A stretch of 64,000 nt of DNA from Streptomyces sp. NBC_00249 (GCF_026342355.1 NZ_JAPEMV010000001.1:1674001-1738000), one strand, 5' to 3'. Counted from the first letter of the stretch, positions 25,814 to 35,026 are shown. The notes: generated by a model from the sequence alone, not told the origin. A program made the numbers and translations.

Positions 25814-26787
25814 CGGGCGGCGGCGCCCTCGTGCCGGGACATCAGCCCTCTGATCTTGTTCACGCGTGCGGAGTCCATTCCTGCCAACGTCCCCTCCAGG
25901 ATGTCCGGGGGGAGGTCCATGAGGGTCTGCGCGCTCCGTTCCAGCAGCAGGCCCCGGGTGTGTTCGTCGTACGTGTCGGCGCGGTCCAGGTGAATGACGA
26001 CGAGCGCGCACAGACTTCGCATGGCTTTGAACGAGATTTCGTATCCGCGGGGATGGGCCGCGAGCTCCTCGAAAACCCGCTGGAAGGCGGGGAGGAAGTC
26101 CAGCTGCCGTTCATCCGGAATCTTCGTCAATGATGTGGACACATCACGACGGTAGAACACGCCGTGGAGGTCCACGACTCCGAAGGAACGGGCGCGCAGG
26201 TGCAGCTGGTAGAACCAGCGGCGGTCCTCCGCGGTGCGCAGGTCCTCGTCGAAGAACAGGGCTCCGACTTCCCGCAGCCTCTCACGGTCGTAGATGCCGG
26301 CCCAGACGAGGGGGTAGTCGATGAGGGTCGAGGCGTCGACGGGCCCCATGTAGTCGAGGGGGTTCAGCGGCAGTGCCCGCGGGGCGAGCGGCGGCAGGAC
26401 GACCTTCCGCTTCTTTCCGTACACGCGGACGTGGCCGGTGCGCAGGAAGTCGACGCCGGACTGGCTCATCCAGCCCACCAGTTGGGCCAGATAGCCGGGC
26501 GCGTACCAGTCGTCACCGTCGAGGAAGGTGAAGAAGCGCCCGCGGGACGCCGAGACGCCGATGTTCCGGGTCGCCGATATCCCCATGTTCCGCTCGTTGC
26601 GGATGAGTACGGCTCCGGGGATCCTCGGCACCATCTCCCGCAGGATCTCCGACGTCCCGTCGACCGAAGCATCGTCGACGATGATGAACTCGAAATCCTC
26701 CCGGGCGTTCAGCGCCAAGGACTTGAGCGTCGTCCGGCAGTATTCCCTCACATTACACATGGCAACGATTACCGAAAGGGTCGCCAT
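25810..26787 (-). CDS. Glycosyltransferase family 2
   Basis: 325 aa GT-A enzyme. It shows SVIVAMCNVREYCRTTLKSL at the N-terminus, FIIVDDASVDGTSEIL, NMGISATRNIG, the FLDGDDWYAPG DxD motif (~90), and DEDLRTAEDRRWFYQLHLRA supplying the catalytic-base region. C-terminal ~100 residues are helical. It probably builds or primes the polymer carrying nonulosonic acid. First gene of a two-gene leftward operon, coupled to the polysialyltransferase-family gene. Confidence 0.9.
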   Translation of the reverse strand: MATLSVIVAMCNVREYCRTTLKSLALNAREDFEFIIVDDASVDGTSEILREMVPRIPGAVLIRNERNMGISATRNIGVSASRGRFFTFLDGDDWYAPGYLAQLVGWMSQSGVDFLRTGHVRVYGKKRKVVLPPLAPRALPLNPLDYMGPVDASTLIDYPLVWAGIYDRERLREVGALFFDEDLRTAEDRRWFYQLHLRARSFGVVDLHGVFYRRDVSTSLTKIPDERQLDFLPAFQRVFEELAAHPRGYEISFKAMRSLCALVVIHLDRADTYDEHTRGLLLERSAQTLMDLPPDILEGTLAGMDSARVNKIRGLMSRHEGAAAR

Positions 26788-27053
26788 CGGAATTACTCAC
26801 CCCACCTGTTTCTCGTCAACGCTTTTCCGCAACACGGCCCGCAGGGCCCGCCTCACACGCCCCTCGGCCCCACGGCCAGGTAACACAAGACATCATGACA
26901 GAACCACTCGGAGGCCCTGCGCGATCACCATCGTGTGACGTACAACTCCCGCACCCACCGAGGCCTTTTCGTGACCGTAGGCCTCAGGCGAGCATGTATG
27001 GTCTATCGGGCCGCGCGGCAGGCGGCCCTCAGCCATCGACCCGGGAATCACCA
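26788..27053. promoter_or_regulatory. Divergent promoter region of the nonulosonic acid locus
   Basis: 266 bp between the GT2 and DUF6716 genes, with less G+C than its surroundings near the GT2 start. A TATGGT hexamer near 26997-27002 could be a -10 for the rightward operon, but no good -35 is seen. No gene is apparent. Confidence 0.4.
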
Positions 27054-28331
27054 GTGCGCATCCACGTACTCGCAGACTCCGACACCCGCTGGAAATGGGG
27101 TGCGGGGCTGGCGGTGGGCCTGGCGCCGGGCAGCGAGGTCCACGCGCACATGCTCCGCGGCCGGAGCACGCCGACGGCCCGCCAGCTGGCCGAAGTTGGC
27201 ATCTCCCCCGCCTCCATCACCGAGGCCACGCTCCCCGAGTTCGCGGCGGACCCGGTACTCGACACGGCGGATCTGATCATCCTGGGCACGGTCGGCGGCA
27301 GCACCCACGCGGCCCTGCACGCGCTGGCCCACCGGTTCGCCGGCGCACCGCGCCGGCCGGTCCTGATGACCGGCTACGTCGGAGTGGTCTACGAGAAGAT
27401 GGCCGACGGCCTGCTGCTGCGTGCCGGCGCCGACATCGTCCTCGCCAACAGCCCTTTCGACCGCCGCCGGTTCACCGACGTCTACGGACCCCTCGGAATT
27501 CCGACCTCCTGCATCGTCCAGACCGCCCTGCCTTTCCTCGACCAAAGGCCGTACGACCCGAACCGGACGAACGCCCTTCATCCCTATACGGTGTGTTTCG
27601 CCGTGCAGCCCTCGGTACCCGCCGACCGAAACGGCCGCCTCTACATGCTGCGCCGGGCGATATCCCACGCCCGGCTGCGGCCCGGGCGCGACGTACTCGT
27701 AAAACTCCGCAGCAGACCGGGCGAGGCAACCACCCATGTGGAGGCGCACCATTACCAGGTACTGGCGGAACAGCTGGACGAACCGATTCCCGCCAACCTG
27801 CATTTCGTGTACGGAAACATGTCGGAAACGCTCGACCGGACCGATCTCCTGGTGACCGTCAGTTCCACGGCCGCGCTCGAATCCATGCACCGCGGAATGC
27901 CCACGGCGATCCTGAGCGATCTCGGCGTACGGGAAGTCCACGGGAACCACTATTTCGTCGGCTCCGGGTGCGTCACCGACTGGTCCGCGATAGACGAAGG
28001 CGCCGCCCCGCTCGCACACGAATCCTGGACGGCCGACCAGGGAATCCGCGCCGTCGACCCCTTCGGGGAACTCCGCCGCCGCATCTTCGAATTGCGCGAC
28101 CGGCCGCTGCCGCCGATCACCCCCTATTACACGGCCGAGAGCGCCCCCGAATACATGGGTACGCTGCTGCGCCGCCGCGGCCTCGACCCGGACGGCTCCC
28201 CCGGCGCGGGCGCCGCGGCGCGGCGGGCGAGCGGCCCGATGCGGCGTACCTCCCGCAGGGTGCTGAAGGTCGCCTACCAGTTCGGCGTGCAGCGCGTGGC
28301 CCCGAAGATCCAGCAGTGGGGCGGCGTATGA
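27054..28331 (+). CDS. DUF6716 putative glycosyltransferase
   Basis: 425 aa. The start VRIHVLADSDTRWKWGAGLA matches the DUF6716 family, putative GT-B glycosyltransferases that lie beside neuB in many Streptomyces. Later segments include LLRAGADIVLANSPFDRRRF, FAVQPSVPADRNGR, VTVSSTAALESMHRGMPTAI (nucleotide-sugar site of GT-B/polysialyltransferase relatives) and LSDLGVREVHGNHYF. The GTG at 27054 has a weak ribosome site. The stop overlaps an ATG (ATGA) leading into the neuA region. The middle of the gene (27.5-28.1 kb) has visibly more A/T-ending codons than its neighbours. Confidence 0.82.
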   Translation: MRIHVLADSDTRWKWGAGLAVGLAPGSEVHAHMLRGRSTPTARQLAEVGISPASITEATLPEFAADPVLDTADLIILGTVGGSTHAALHALAHRFAGAPRRPVLMTGYVGVVYEKMADGLLLRAGADIVLANSPFDRRRFTDVYGPLGIPTSCIVQTALPFLDQRPYDPNRTNALHPYTVCFAVQPSVPADRNGRLYMLRRAISHARLRPGRDVLVKLRSRPGEATTHVEAHHYQVLAEQLDEPIPANLHFVYGNMSETLDRTDLLVTVSSTAALESMHRGMPTAILSDLGVREVHGNHYFVGSGCVTDWSAIDEGAAPLAHESWTADQGIRAVDPFGELRRRIFELRDRPLPPITPYYTAESAPEYMGTLLRRRGLDPDGSPGAGAAARRASGPMRRTSRRVLKVAYQFGVQRVAPKIQQWGGV

Positions 28332-28381
28332 CCACCCCTCACCGGCACAGCACCAGCGTCCGCACCTCAGGAGAGAACCTC

Positions 28382-29077
28382 GTGAACGTCACCGCCGTCA
28401 TACCCGCCCGGGGCGGCTCCAAGGGCATCCCCGGCAAGAACGTCGCCGAGGTCGGCGGGGTCCCCCTCGTCGCCCGCGCGGTGCGGGCCTGCCTCGGCGC
28501 CGCGCACGTGACCCGGGTCGTGGTGTCCACCGACGACGGGGCGATCGCCGCCGCGGCCCGCGCGGCGGGCGCCGAGGTGGTGGACCGCCCGGCGGAGCTG
28601 GGCTCCGACCGGGCCTCCAGCGAGTCGGCGCTGCTGCACGCGCTGGACAGCCTGGAGGAGCGGCACGGCGAGGCCGTGGGCGTCCTGGTCTTCGTCCAGT
28701 GCACCAGCCCCTTCCTGACGTCCGAGGAGGTCGACGAGACCGTCCTCGCCGTCGTCCGGGACGGCGCCGACTCCGCCTTCACCGCGGTGCCCTCCCACGG
28801 CTTCCTGTGGACCGCCGGACCGGACGCCGGGCCCGGCCACCACGCGCGGGGCGTCAACCACGACAGCGCCTTCCGCCCGCGCCGCCAGGACCGTACGCCC
28901 GAATACCTGGAGTCCGGCGCCGTCTACGCGATGCGCGCCGACGGCTTCCGCCGGCACGGCCACCGCTTCTTCGGCCGGATCCAGCTCGTCCCCACCGCCC
29001 CGGAGCGGGCGATCGAGATCGACGAACCCGGCGACCTCGACCGGGCCCGCGCCCTGGCCCCCCTCCTCGACTCGTAA
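28382..29077 (+). CDS. neuA: CMP-nonulosonate cytidylyltransferase (NeuA type)
   Basis: 231 aa. It activates a nine-carbon sugar acid (Neu5Ac, Kdn or a relative) to its CMP form. The signature AVIPARGGSKGIPGKNVAEV at the N-terminus binds CTP; STDDGAIAAAARAAGAEVV, ERHG...VFVQCTSPFL, ESGAVYAMRADGF and AIEIDEPGDLDRA follow as in NeuA/KdsB-like enzymes. GTG 28382 with AGGAGAG six bases upstream is preferred. An ATG at 28328 overlapping the previous stop is in frame and would add 18 residues. Cotranscribed with DUF6716 and neuB. Confidence 0.92.
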   Translation: MNVTAVIPARGGSKGIPGKNVAEVGGVPLVARAVRACLGAAHVTRVVVSTDDGAIAAAARAAGAEVVDRPAELGSDRASSESALLHALDSLEERHGEAVGVLVFVQCTSPFLTSEEVDETVLAVVRDGADSAFTAVPSHGFLWTAGPDAGPGHHARGVNHDSAFRPRRQDRTPEYLESGAVYAMRADGFRRHGHRFFGRIQLVPTAPERAIEIDEPGDLDRARALAPLLDS

Positions 29078-29137
29078 AGAACCTCGGTGGCCCCGCCACC
29101 GGACCCCTCGCAGTACCTCGGAAAGGAACACTGAACA

Positions 29138-30058
29138 GTGGTGCACAGCAGCCGTATCCGCCGGATCGGGAACAAGGAGGTCGGCCCCGGCCGTCCCGCC
29201 TACGTGATCGGCGAGATCGGGATCAACCACAACGGCGACCTCGCGACCGCCCTCGCCCTCGTCGACGCCGCCGCCGACGCGGGCTGTGACGCGGTGAAGT
29301 TCCAGAAGCGCACGCCCGAGATATGCACCCCCCGCGACCAGTGGGACATCGAACGGGACACCCCCTGGGGCCGGATGACCTACATCGACTACCGCCACCG
29401 GGTGGAGTTCGGCGAGGACGAGTACCGCGCCGTCGACGAGCACTGCCGCGAGCGGGGCATCGCCTGGTTCGCCTCCCCGTGGGACACCGAGGCCGTGGCC
29501 TTCCTGGAGAAGTTCGACGTCCCCGCCCACAAGGTGGCCTCCGCCTCCCTGACCGACGACGAACTGCTCCTCGCCCTGCGCGCCACGGGCAAGACGGTCA
29601 TCCTGTCGACGGGCATGTCCACGCCCCAGCAGATCCGGCACGCGGTGGAGGTCCTCGGCAGCGAGAACACCATCCTGCTGCACGCCACCTCCACCTACCC
29701 GGCCAAGGCGGAGGAGCTGAACCTGCGGGTGATCAACAGCCTGGAGGCGGCCTACCCGAACGTCCCCGTGGGCTACTCCGGCCACGAGACGGGCCTGCAG
29801 ACGACCGTCGCCGCCGTCGCCATGGGCGCCTGCGCCGTCGAGCGGCACATCACCCTCGACCGCGCCATGTGGGGCTCCGACCAGGCCGCCTCCGTCGAGC
29901 CCGGCGGCCTCACCCGCCTGGTGCGCGACATCCGCACCATCGAGACCGCCCTCGGCGACGGCGTCAAGCGCGTCTACGAGTCCGAGCTCGGCCCCATGAA
30001 GAAGCTCCGCCGCGTCCAGGGCAGCCTGACCGCCGAGGGCGTGACGACCTCGGCATGA
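29138..30058 (+). CDS. neuB: Nonulosonic acid synthase (NeuB type)
   Basis: 306 aa, shorter than E. coli NeuB (346 aa). It condenses phosphoenolpyruvate with a six-carbon sugar (ManNAc, mannose or derivative) to make the sialic-acid skeleton. The TIM-barrel motifs are AYVIGEIGINHNGDL (substrate/metal site), AVKFQKRTPE, HKVASASLTDDELL, VILSTGMST, HATSTYPAKAEELN and GYSGHETG, with ERHITLDRAMWGSDQAASVE near the end. The C-terminal antifreeze-like SAF domain of many NeuB proteins is absent or vestigial. No NeuC epimerase is in the window, so the product could be Kdn-like rather than Neu5Ac. Its stop overlaps the next start (ATGA). Confidence 0.92.
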   Translation: MVHSSRIRRIGNKEVGPGRPAYVIGEIGINHNGDLATALALVDAAADAGCDAVKFQKRTPEICTPRDQWDIERDTPWGRMTYIDYRHRVEFGEDEYRAVDEHCRERGIAWFASPWDTEAVAFLEKFDVPAHKVASASLTDDELLLALRATGKTVILSTGMSTPQQIRHAVEVLGSENTILLHATSTYPAKAEELNLRVINSLEAAYPNVPVGYSGHETGLQTTVAAVAMGACAVERHITLDRAMWGSDQAASVEPGGLTRLVRDIRTIETALGDGVKRVYESELGPMKKLRRVQGSLTAEGVTTSA

Positions 30059-31110
30059 GCGAGACCCTCGCCCTGGTGGAGAGCCCGGCTCAACTACTGA
30101 ACGTCCTGGAGTGGGCCCACGTCCACCCGGGCGAGGCAGCCTCCCTCACCATCGCCGTGCTCCAGCCGACGGACCCGCGCTCACGGGCGCAGGTCCGCCG
30201 GCTGTGCCGGTACGCCTCGGGGTCGGGCGTGGTGTGGCGGCGCTACGAGGTCCGCGCCGGATACCTGGAGCGGGCCCACGAACTGGTGCGCCTGGGCCGG
30301 GCCGTGGCGGCCGCCGACCGGCTGGTGATCGGGGATCTCTTCTCCCGCACCATCCAGCTGCTGCTGCCCCGCTCCAAGGCCCGCGAGGTGGTCGTCGTGG
30401 ACGACGGCACCGCCACCACTGAGCTCGTCAGCCTGCTCACGGAGGGGCAGGCCCTGAGCCGCTGGCACCAGGGCGAGGTCAAGGGCTCCGCCAAGGGCGG
30501 CCCGGTCAACCGGTGGCTGGCCCGCGCCGACCTGGCCCGCGCCACCTTCTTCACCTGCATGCCGGTGACCGCCCCGCCGGGCACCGAGGTACGGCCCAAC
30601 GAGTACGCGTGGAGCCGCGAGTCCTTCGGCCCGGTACGGGTACGGGCGGGCGCCGATCTGGCGGGCAGCTCGCTCGTGGAGACCGGGGTCGTCGACCAGG
30701 ACCGCTACATCGAGGCCGTCGGGTGGATCGCCCGCAGCCGCGCCGCCCGCCGCTACCTGGCGCACCGCCGCGAGAGCCCGCAGAAGCTGGAGCGGATCGC
30801 CGGGACCACGGGCATGGAGATCGTGCACCCCGAACTGCCGCTGGAACTGACCGCGCTCACCGAGCCGATCGGTCAGTCGGTGCTGACCTTCGCCTCGACC
30901 GTGGCCTACACCCTGCCGATCGTGCTGCGCGGTGCGCCGGTACGGGTGGAGCTGTGCGAGCTCGACGACGCCTGGATCACCCCGGACACGGCGCGGCGCT
31001 CGGTGGAGTTCCTGCACCGGATCTCGGCGCTGGCGGTGGCCCGGCACGGGCTGGCCAGAATCCCGTCCCAGGCCCACCCGCGCTCAGAAACGCTGCCAGC
31101 GGCCCAGTGA
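30055..31110 (+). CDS. Putative GT52/sialyltransferase-like protein
   Basis: 351 aa. It opens with LALVESPAQLLNVLEWAHV, close to the ESPxQLLN start of family-52 sialyl- and galactosyltransferases. RLVIGDLFSRTIQLLL and REVVVVDDGTATTELVSLL match the same family's acidic nucleotide region; GMEIVHPELPLELTALTEP and SVLTFASTVAYTLPIVL correspond to the CMP-binding HP and S/T motifs of sialyltransferases. So it probably transfers the CMP-activated acid made by NeuB and NeuA. Coupled to neuB by ATGA. Its last 27 nt overlap the end of the convergent propeller gene. Confidence 0.72.
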   Translation: MSETLALVESPAQLLNVLEWAHVHPGEAASLTIAVLQPTDPRSRAQVRRLCRYASGSGVVWRRYEVRAGYLERAHELVRLGRAVAAADRLVIGDLFSRTIQLLLPRSKAREVVVVDDGTATTELVSLLTEGQALSRWHQGEVKGSAKGGPVNRWLARADLARATFFTCMPVTAPPGTEVRPNEYAWSRESFGPVRVRAGADLAGSSLVETGVVDQDRYIEAVGWIARSRAARRYLAHRRESPQKLERIAGTTGMEIVHPELPLELTALTEPIGQSVLTFASTVAYTLPIVLRGAPVRVELCELDDAWITPDTARRSVEFLHRISALAVARHGLARIPSQAHPRSETLPAAQ

Positions 31111-32241
31111 GAGACCGGAGTTGTCCTTCTGCCGGTTCACCAGCAGCTCGCCCCGGGAACTGATCGAGGCGATGACCACCCGGCCGTGGGCGTCCACGGC
31201 CAGGGCCGGGGACTCCGGGCACTCCTCACCGATCTCGGTCCACCACAGTCCCGCGGCCTCGTACTCCGTGGGGTACGCGGCCAGGGCGGTGCGGCCGCCG
31301 GCGGTGCGGTAGGCCAGCACGGTGCAGTCGTAGCCCTCGACGACGGCGCGGGTCCCCACGATCGCGCCGGAGGCCGGTCCGCCGCCCAGGGCCAGCACGC
31401 CGACGCCCTCCCGGTGGGCCAGCACCCCGCTCCCGTCGGCCGCGTGCCAGAAGTGGGTGACACGGCCGGGGGCCGTCTCCACCGCGCAGAGCGAGCCGTC
31501 GTGCGCGAGGTACGGGAGGTTCTCGCCCTTCGTGAGCGGGCCTCCCGGAGCCGTCTGCGCCCAGAAGGAGAGGCCCTTCTCACCCGGGGCGGCCAGCCGG
31601 ACGAGGCCGTCGGCGGTCGAGCCGGCGCAGGCGCCCTCGAAGGTCATGCTGCCGCGCAGGTCCTCCCACGCGCCCCACTTGCCCTTGCCGTCCTGGCGCC
31701 GTACGTGGAACCCGCGCCCGGCATTGCGCGCGAAGACGTGGAGGGCGCCGCGGGCGTCCACCGCCGCCCGGGGCGGACCGGCCTTGAGGCACATCTCCGT
31801 GTTGCGGTAGAGGGAGCCGAGGGATTCCCAGGGGCCCAGTGGGCGGCCGCTCTGGTACTGCACGGCGTGGTGGTAGGTGCGGGTCTCGCCGGCCTCGGAG
31901 GCGGTGCGGCGCCTCCCCACGAAGTGGGCGTACCCGTCCGGTCCCTGACCCACCGCCAGGTCGGTCAGCCCTTCGGCGGGCAGGAGGTCCGGGCCGCCGA
32001 AGGCGGTGTCGCCGGGGGCTCTCTCCGTCCAGCGCAGCAGGCCGGACCGGGCGCGCGCGTAGGCGGTGAGACGTCCGTCCTTGCCCATGAGCAGCCAGCG
32101 CCCGGCCACGGGGCCCAGGGCTGCGGAATTCGAGTCACGGTCTTGAGTTTGTCCCGATGCGGGCGGGCCTGGTGCGAATAGGTGCGCATCGCCCTTGGAT
32201 TGCCTCGCCATGGATCTCAAGCAACCCTTCTTGTTCGCCAT
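31084..32241 (-). CDS. PLL-type beta-propeller (lectin-like) protein
   Basis: 385 aa made of repeated blades (VDARGALHVFARNAGRGFHV, WGAWEDLRG, YRNTEMCLKAGPPRA, LGPWESLGSL) like PLL/fucose-binding seven-bladed propellers that bind glycans. No signal peptide is obvious, so location is unclear. The ATG at 32241 is taken; an internal ATG at 32211 (MARQSKGDAH) is equally possible, neither with a strong ribosome site. A glycan-binding protein next to a surface-glycan locus suggests it recognises that polymer, but this is inference. It converges on, and overlaps by 27 nt, the GT52-like gene, and is divergent from the LCP gene. Confidence 0.7.
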   Translation of the reverse strand: MANKKGCLRSMARQSKGDAHLFAPGPPASGQTQDRDSNSAALGPVAGRWLLMGKDGRLTAYARARSGLLRWTERAPGDTAFGGPDLLPAEGLTDLAVGQGPDGYAHFVGRRRTASEAGETRTYHHAVQYQSGRPLGPWESLGSLYRNTEMCLKAGPPRAAVDARGALHVFARNAGRGFHVRRQDGKGKWGAWEDLRGSMTFEGACAGSTADGLVRLAAPGEKGLSFWAQTAPGGPLTKGENLPYLAHDGSLCAVETAPGRVTHFWHAADGSGVLAHREGVGVLALGGGPASGAIVGTRAVVEGYDCTVLAYRTAGGRTALAAYPTEYEAAGLWWTEIGEECPESPALAVDAHGRVVIASISSRGELLVNRQKDNSGLSLGRWQRF

Positions 32242-32345
32242 TTAGAACAAAATGAGGATACCCCGATCACCTTCTGAGGTATTCGAGCGCTTATCGTGAA
32301 GCCCGCGAGATTCCCCACATCCTTTCGGAAGGCCGGTCCCCGGGC

Positions 32346-33440
32346 ATGACTTCAGACACCACCGCCACGACGACGCCCTCCGAGAGCGGGACGGCCTCCG
32401 CGGGCACGCCCCGCCCGCCCCGTTCGCGCGCCCGCCGGATCCGGCGGGTCCTGGGCTGGAGCGCGGCCGTACTGGTCCTCGGGGCGGCCGGGTCCGGCTG
32501 GTGGGTGTACAGCCATCTCAACGGGAACATCGACAGCGTCGACCTGGACCAGGCGATCGGCTCCGACAACCGTCCCCCCAAGGTCGCCGGAGACGCCCAG
32601 AACATCCTGGTCCTCGGCTCCGATTCGCGGGCGGGGGCCAATGCCGACCTCGACCACGGCGATGTCAGCGGGGCCCGCTCCGACACCGCGATGCTGGTGC
32701 ACATACCCGAGGGCCGGGCCAGGGCCACGGCGGTCAGCATTCCGCGCGACACCCTGATCACCCGGCCCGAGTGCAAGGACGGCGAGGGAAAGACGGTGCC
32801 GGAGGCGAACCGGGTGATGTTCAACTCCGTCTACTCGGTGGCCGGTCCGGCCTGCGTGGTCAAGACGGTGGAGCAGATGTCCGGGATCCGCCTGGACCAC
32901 TTCGTCGAGGTGGACTTCGCCGGCTTCAAGGGCCTGGTCGACGCCCTCGGCGGGGTCACCGTCACCCTGGACCGGCCGATGAGCGGGGCGAAGGGCGGCC
33001 TGAAGCTCGACGCGGGCACGCACCGGCTGAACGGCACCGACTCGCTGAAGTTCGTCCGTACCCGCTACGGCTACGGCGACGGCAGCGACCTGGGACGCAT
33101 AGGCCTCCAGCAGCAGTTCATGCTCGCCATGCTCTCCGAGATCAAGAAGCAGGACGCCTTCGGCAACCCGGCGCGGCTCTACAAGCTCGCCGACGCCGGC
33201 ACCAAGTCCCTGACCACCGACTCCGACCTGGCCTCGCTGACCGCACTGTCCGACTTCGCGCAGAGCATGAAGGGCGTGGACCCGGGCACCATGGAGACCA
33301 TCATGCTGCCGGTGGCGTACGACAAGGTCGACCGCAACCGGGTCGTCGTCGCGCAGCCGCAGGCCTCCCAGCTGTGGGAGGCCCTGCGGACCGGCCAGAA
33401 GATCCCCGCGGAGGCGAAGAAGTCCCCCGCCAAGGGCTGA
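32346..33440 (+). CDS. LytR-CpsA-Psr (LCP) family ligase
   Basis: 364 aa. It has a basic cytoplasmic N-terminus, one membrane segment (~36-56, SAAVLVLGAAGSGWWVY), and an extracellular LCP domain (~85-310). The domain keeps ILVLGSDSRAG, RSDTAMLVHI, VSIPRDT, DHFVEVDFAGFKGLVDAL and the Arg-rich KFVRTRYGYGDGSDLGRI, which bind polyprenyl pyrophosphate and catalyse transfer. LCP enzymes attach teichoic acids, teichulosonic acid or arabinogalactan to peptidoglycan. Its place beside neuA/neuB suggests it anchors the nonulosonic polymer. ATG 32346 has only a distant GGAAGG. Confidence 0.9.
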   Translation: MTSDTTATTTPSESGTASAGTPRPPRSRARRIRRVLGWSAAVLVLGAAGSGWWVYSHLNGNIDSVDLDQAIGSDNRPPKVAGDAQNILVLGSDSRAGANADLDHGDVSGARSDTAMLVHIPEGRARATAVSIPRDTLITRPECKDGEGKTVPEANRVMFNSVYSVAGPACVVKTVEQMSGIRLDHFVEVDFAGFKGLVDALGGVTVTLDRPMSGAKGGLKLDAGTHRLNGTDSLKFVRTRYGYGDGSDLGRIGLQQQFMLAMLSEIKKQDAFGNPARLYKLADAGTKSLTTDSDLASLTALSDFAQSMKGVDPGTMETIMLPVAYDKVDRNRVVVAQPQASQLWEALRTGQKIPAEAKKSPAKG

Positions 33441-33451
33441 CGGCACGGCGG

Positions 33452-33488
33452 AGCGGGCCGTACGGGAGGTGCTCCCGTACGGCCCGCT
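33452..33488. terminator. Bidirectional terminator, 17-bp perfect stem
   Basis: AGCGGGCCGTACGGGAG, loop GTG, then its exact complement. It lies between the convergent LCP and permease genes. Confidence 0.85.
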
Positions 33489-33496
33489 TCCCCGTG

Positions 33497-34993
33497 CTAG
33501 TACTTCGCGTCCTGGCCGGACTGGCCGAGGCGGCTGTGGCTGCGCCCGTACAGGAAGTAGACGACGAAGCCGATGGCCATCCAGATCCCGAACCGGATCC
33601 AGGTCTCGGCCGGCAGGTTGAGCATCAGCCAGAGCGAGGCCGCGATCGACACGATCGGGACGAAGGGCACCCAGGGGGTGCGGAAGGCCCGGTGCAGGTC
33701 GGGGCGGGTCCGGCGCAGGACGATCACGCCGAGGGCGACCACCACGAAGGCGAACAGGGTGCCGATGTTCACCAGTTCCGCGAGCTTCTCCAGGCTGGTG
33801 AAGCCCGCGACGACGGCGATGATCCCGCCGAGCAGGAGGGTCGCCCGGTACGGCGTGCGGTACTTCGGGTGGGTGACGGAGAAGACGCGCGGCAGCAGTC
33901 CGTCACGGCTCATCGCGAAGAACACGCGGGTCTGGCCGAGCAGCAGGATCATGCACACGGTGATCAGGCCGACCGATGCCCCGAGGCTGATGGCGCCCGC
34001 GAAGAACGGCTGGTTCACCGATTTGAAGGCTTCGGCGAGCGGGGCGCTGGGCGACATCTCCGTGTACTTCTGCATGCCGGTGACCACCAGCGTCACGGCG
34101 ACGTAGAGCACGGTGCAGATGATCAGCGAGCCGAGGATGCCGCGCGGCATGTCCCGCTGGGGATTCCTGGTCTCCTCGGCCGCGGTGGCCACGACGTCGA
34201 AGCCGATGAAGGCGAAGAAGATGAGGGAGGCCGCGGTGAAGATGCCCATGACGCCGAAGTTGGTGGGCGCGTACCCGAACATGAGCTGGACCAGTGGCGC
34301 GTGCAGGCCGCTGCCCGCCTCCTGCGGCTGGGCCGGGGGGATGAACGGCGAGTAGTTGTCCGCCTTGATGAAGAACAGGCCCCCGATGATGACCAGCAGC
34401 ACCACCGTGACCTTGATGGCGACGACGATCGCGGTGATCCGGGCCGAGAGCTTCGTCCCGACGACCAGGATCGCGGTCAGCACCAGGACCAGCAGGAAGG
34501 CGAACAGGTCGAAGGTTCCGCCCGCGTCGGGCCCGGACAGCGCGGCGGGCATGTCCCAGCCGAGGTTCGTCGACATGAGGTGGCGCACGTACCCGGACCA
34601 GCCGACCGCCACGACGGCGGTGCCGAGCGCGAACTCGAGCACCAGGTCCCAGCCGATGATCCAGGCGGGCAGCTCACCGATCGAGGCGTACGAGAAGGTG
34701 TACGCCGAGCCGGCCACCGGCACGGTGGACGCGAACTCGGCATAGCAGAGGGCGGCGAGGGCGCAGACGATGCCCGCTGCCACGAAGGCGAGGGCGGTGG
34801 CGGGTCCGGCGTTGTTGCGGGCCGCGATGCCCGTGAGGACGAAGATGCCGGTGCCGATGATGACGCCGACACCGAAAACCGTCAGGTCCCAGGCGGAGAG
34901 CGACTTGCGGAGCGCGTGTTCCGGCTCCTCCGTGTCGCGGATGGACTGCTCCACCGTCTTGGTGCGGAAGGGGCTGTTCAGATCCTTACTCAC
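33497..34993 (-). CDS. APC-family cationic amino-acid permease
   Basis: 498 aa, about 12-13 membrane segments. The N-terminal cytoplasmic RTKTVEQSIRDTEEPEHALR precedes TM1 with FGVGVIIGTGIFVLTG, the unwound substrate-binding helix of APC carriers. VPVAGSAYTFSYASIGELPA and FFAFIGFDVVATAAEE are typical of the CAT subgroup (YfnA/GkApcT). The likely substrates are cationic or small neutral amino acids with protons. GTG 34993 follows GGAGGTG. The dxs terminator lies just upstream, so it probably has its own promoter. Confidence 0.92.
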   Translation of the reverse strand: MSKDLNSPFRTKTVEQSIRDTEEPEHALRKSLSAWDLTVFGVGVIIGTGIFVLTGIAARNNAGPATALAFVAAGIVCALAALCYAEFASTVPVAGSAYTFSYASIGELPAWIIGWDLVLEFALGTAVVAVGWSGYVRHLMSTNLGWDMPAALSGPDAGGTFDLFAFLLVLVLTAILVVGTKLSARITAIVVAIKVTVVLLVIIGGLFFIKADNYSPFIPPAQPQEAGSGLHAPLVQLMFGYAPTNFGVMGIFTAASLIFFAFIGFDVVATAAEETRNPQRDMPRGILGSLIICTVLYVAVTLVVTGMQKYTEMSPSAPLAEAFKSVNQPFFAGAISLGASVGLITVCMILLLGQTRVFFAMSRDGLLPRVFSVTHPKYRTPYRATLLLGGIIAVVAGFTSLEKLAELVNIGTLFAFVVVALGVIVLRRTRPDLHRAFRTPWVPFVPIVSIAASLWLMLNLPAETWIRFGIWMAIGFVVYFLYGRSHSRLGQSGQDAKY

Positions 34994-35026
34994 CGACGCA
35001 CCTCCGACAGGTGATGGCGCAAGCGA

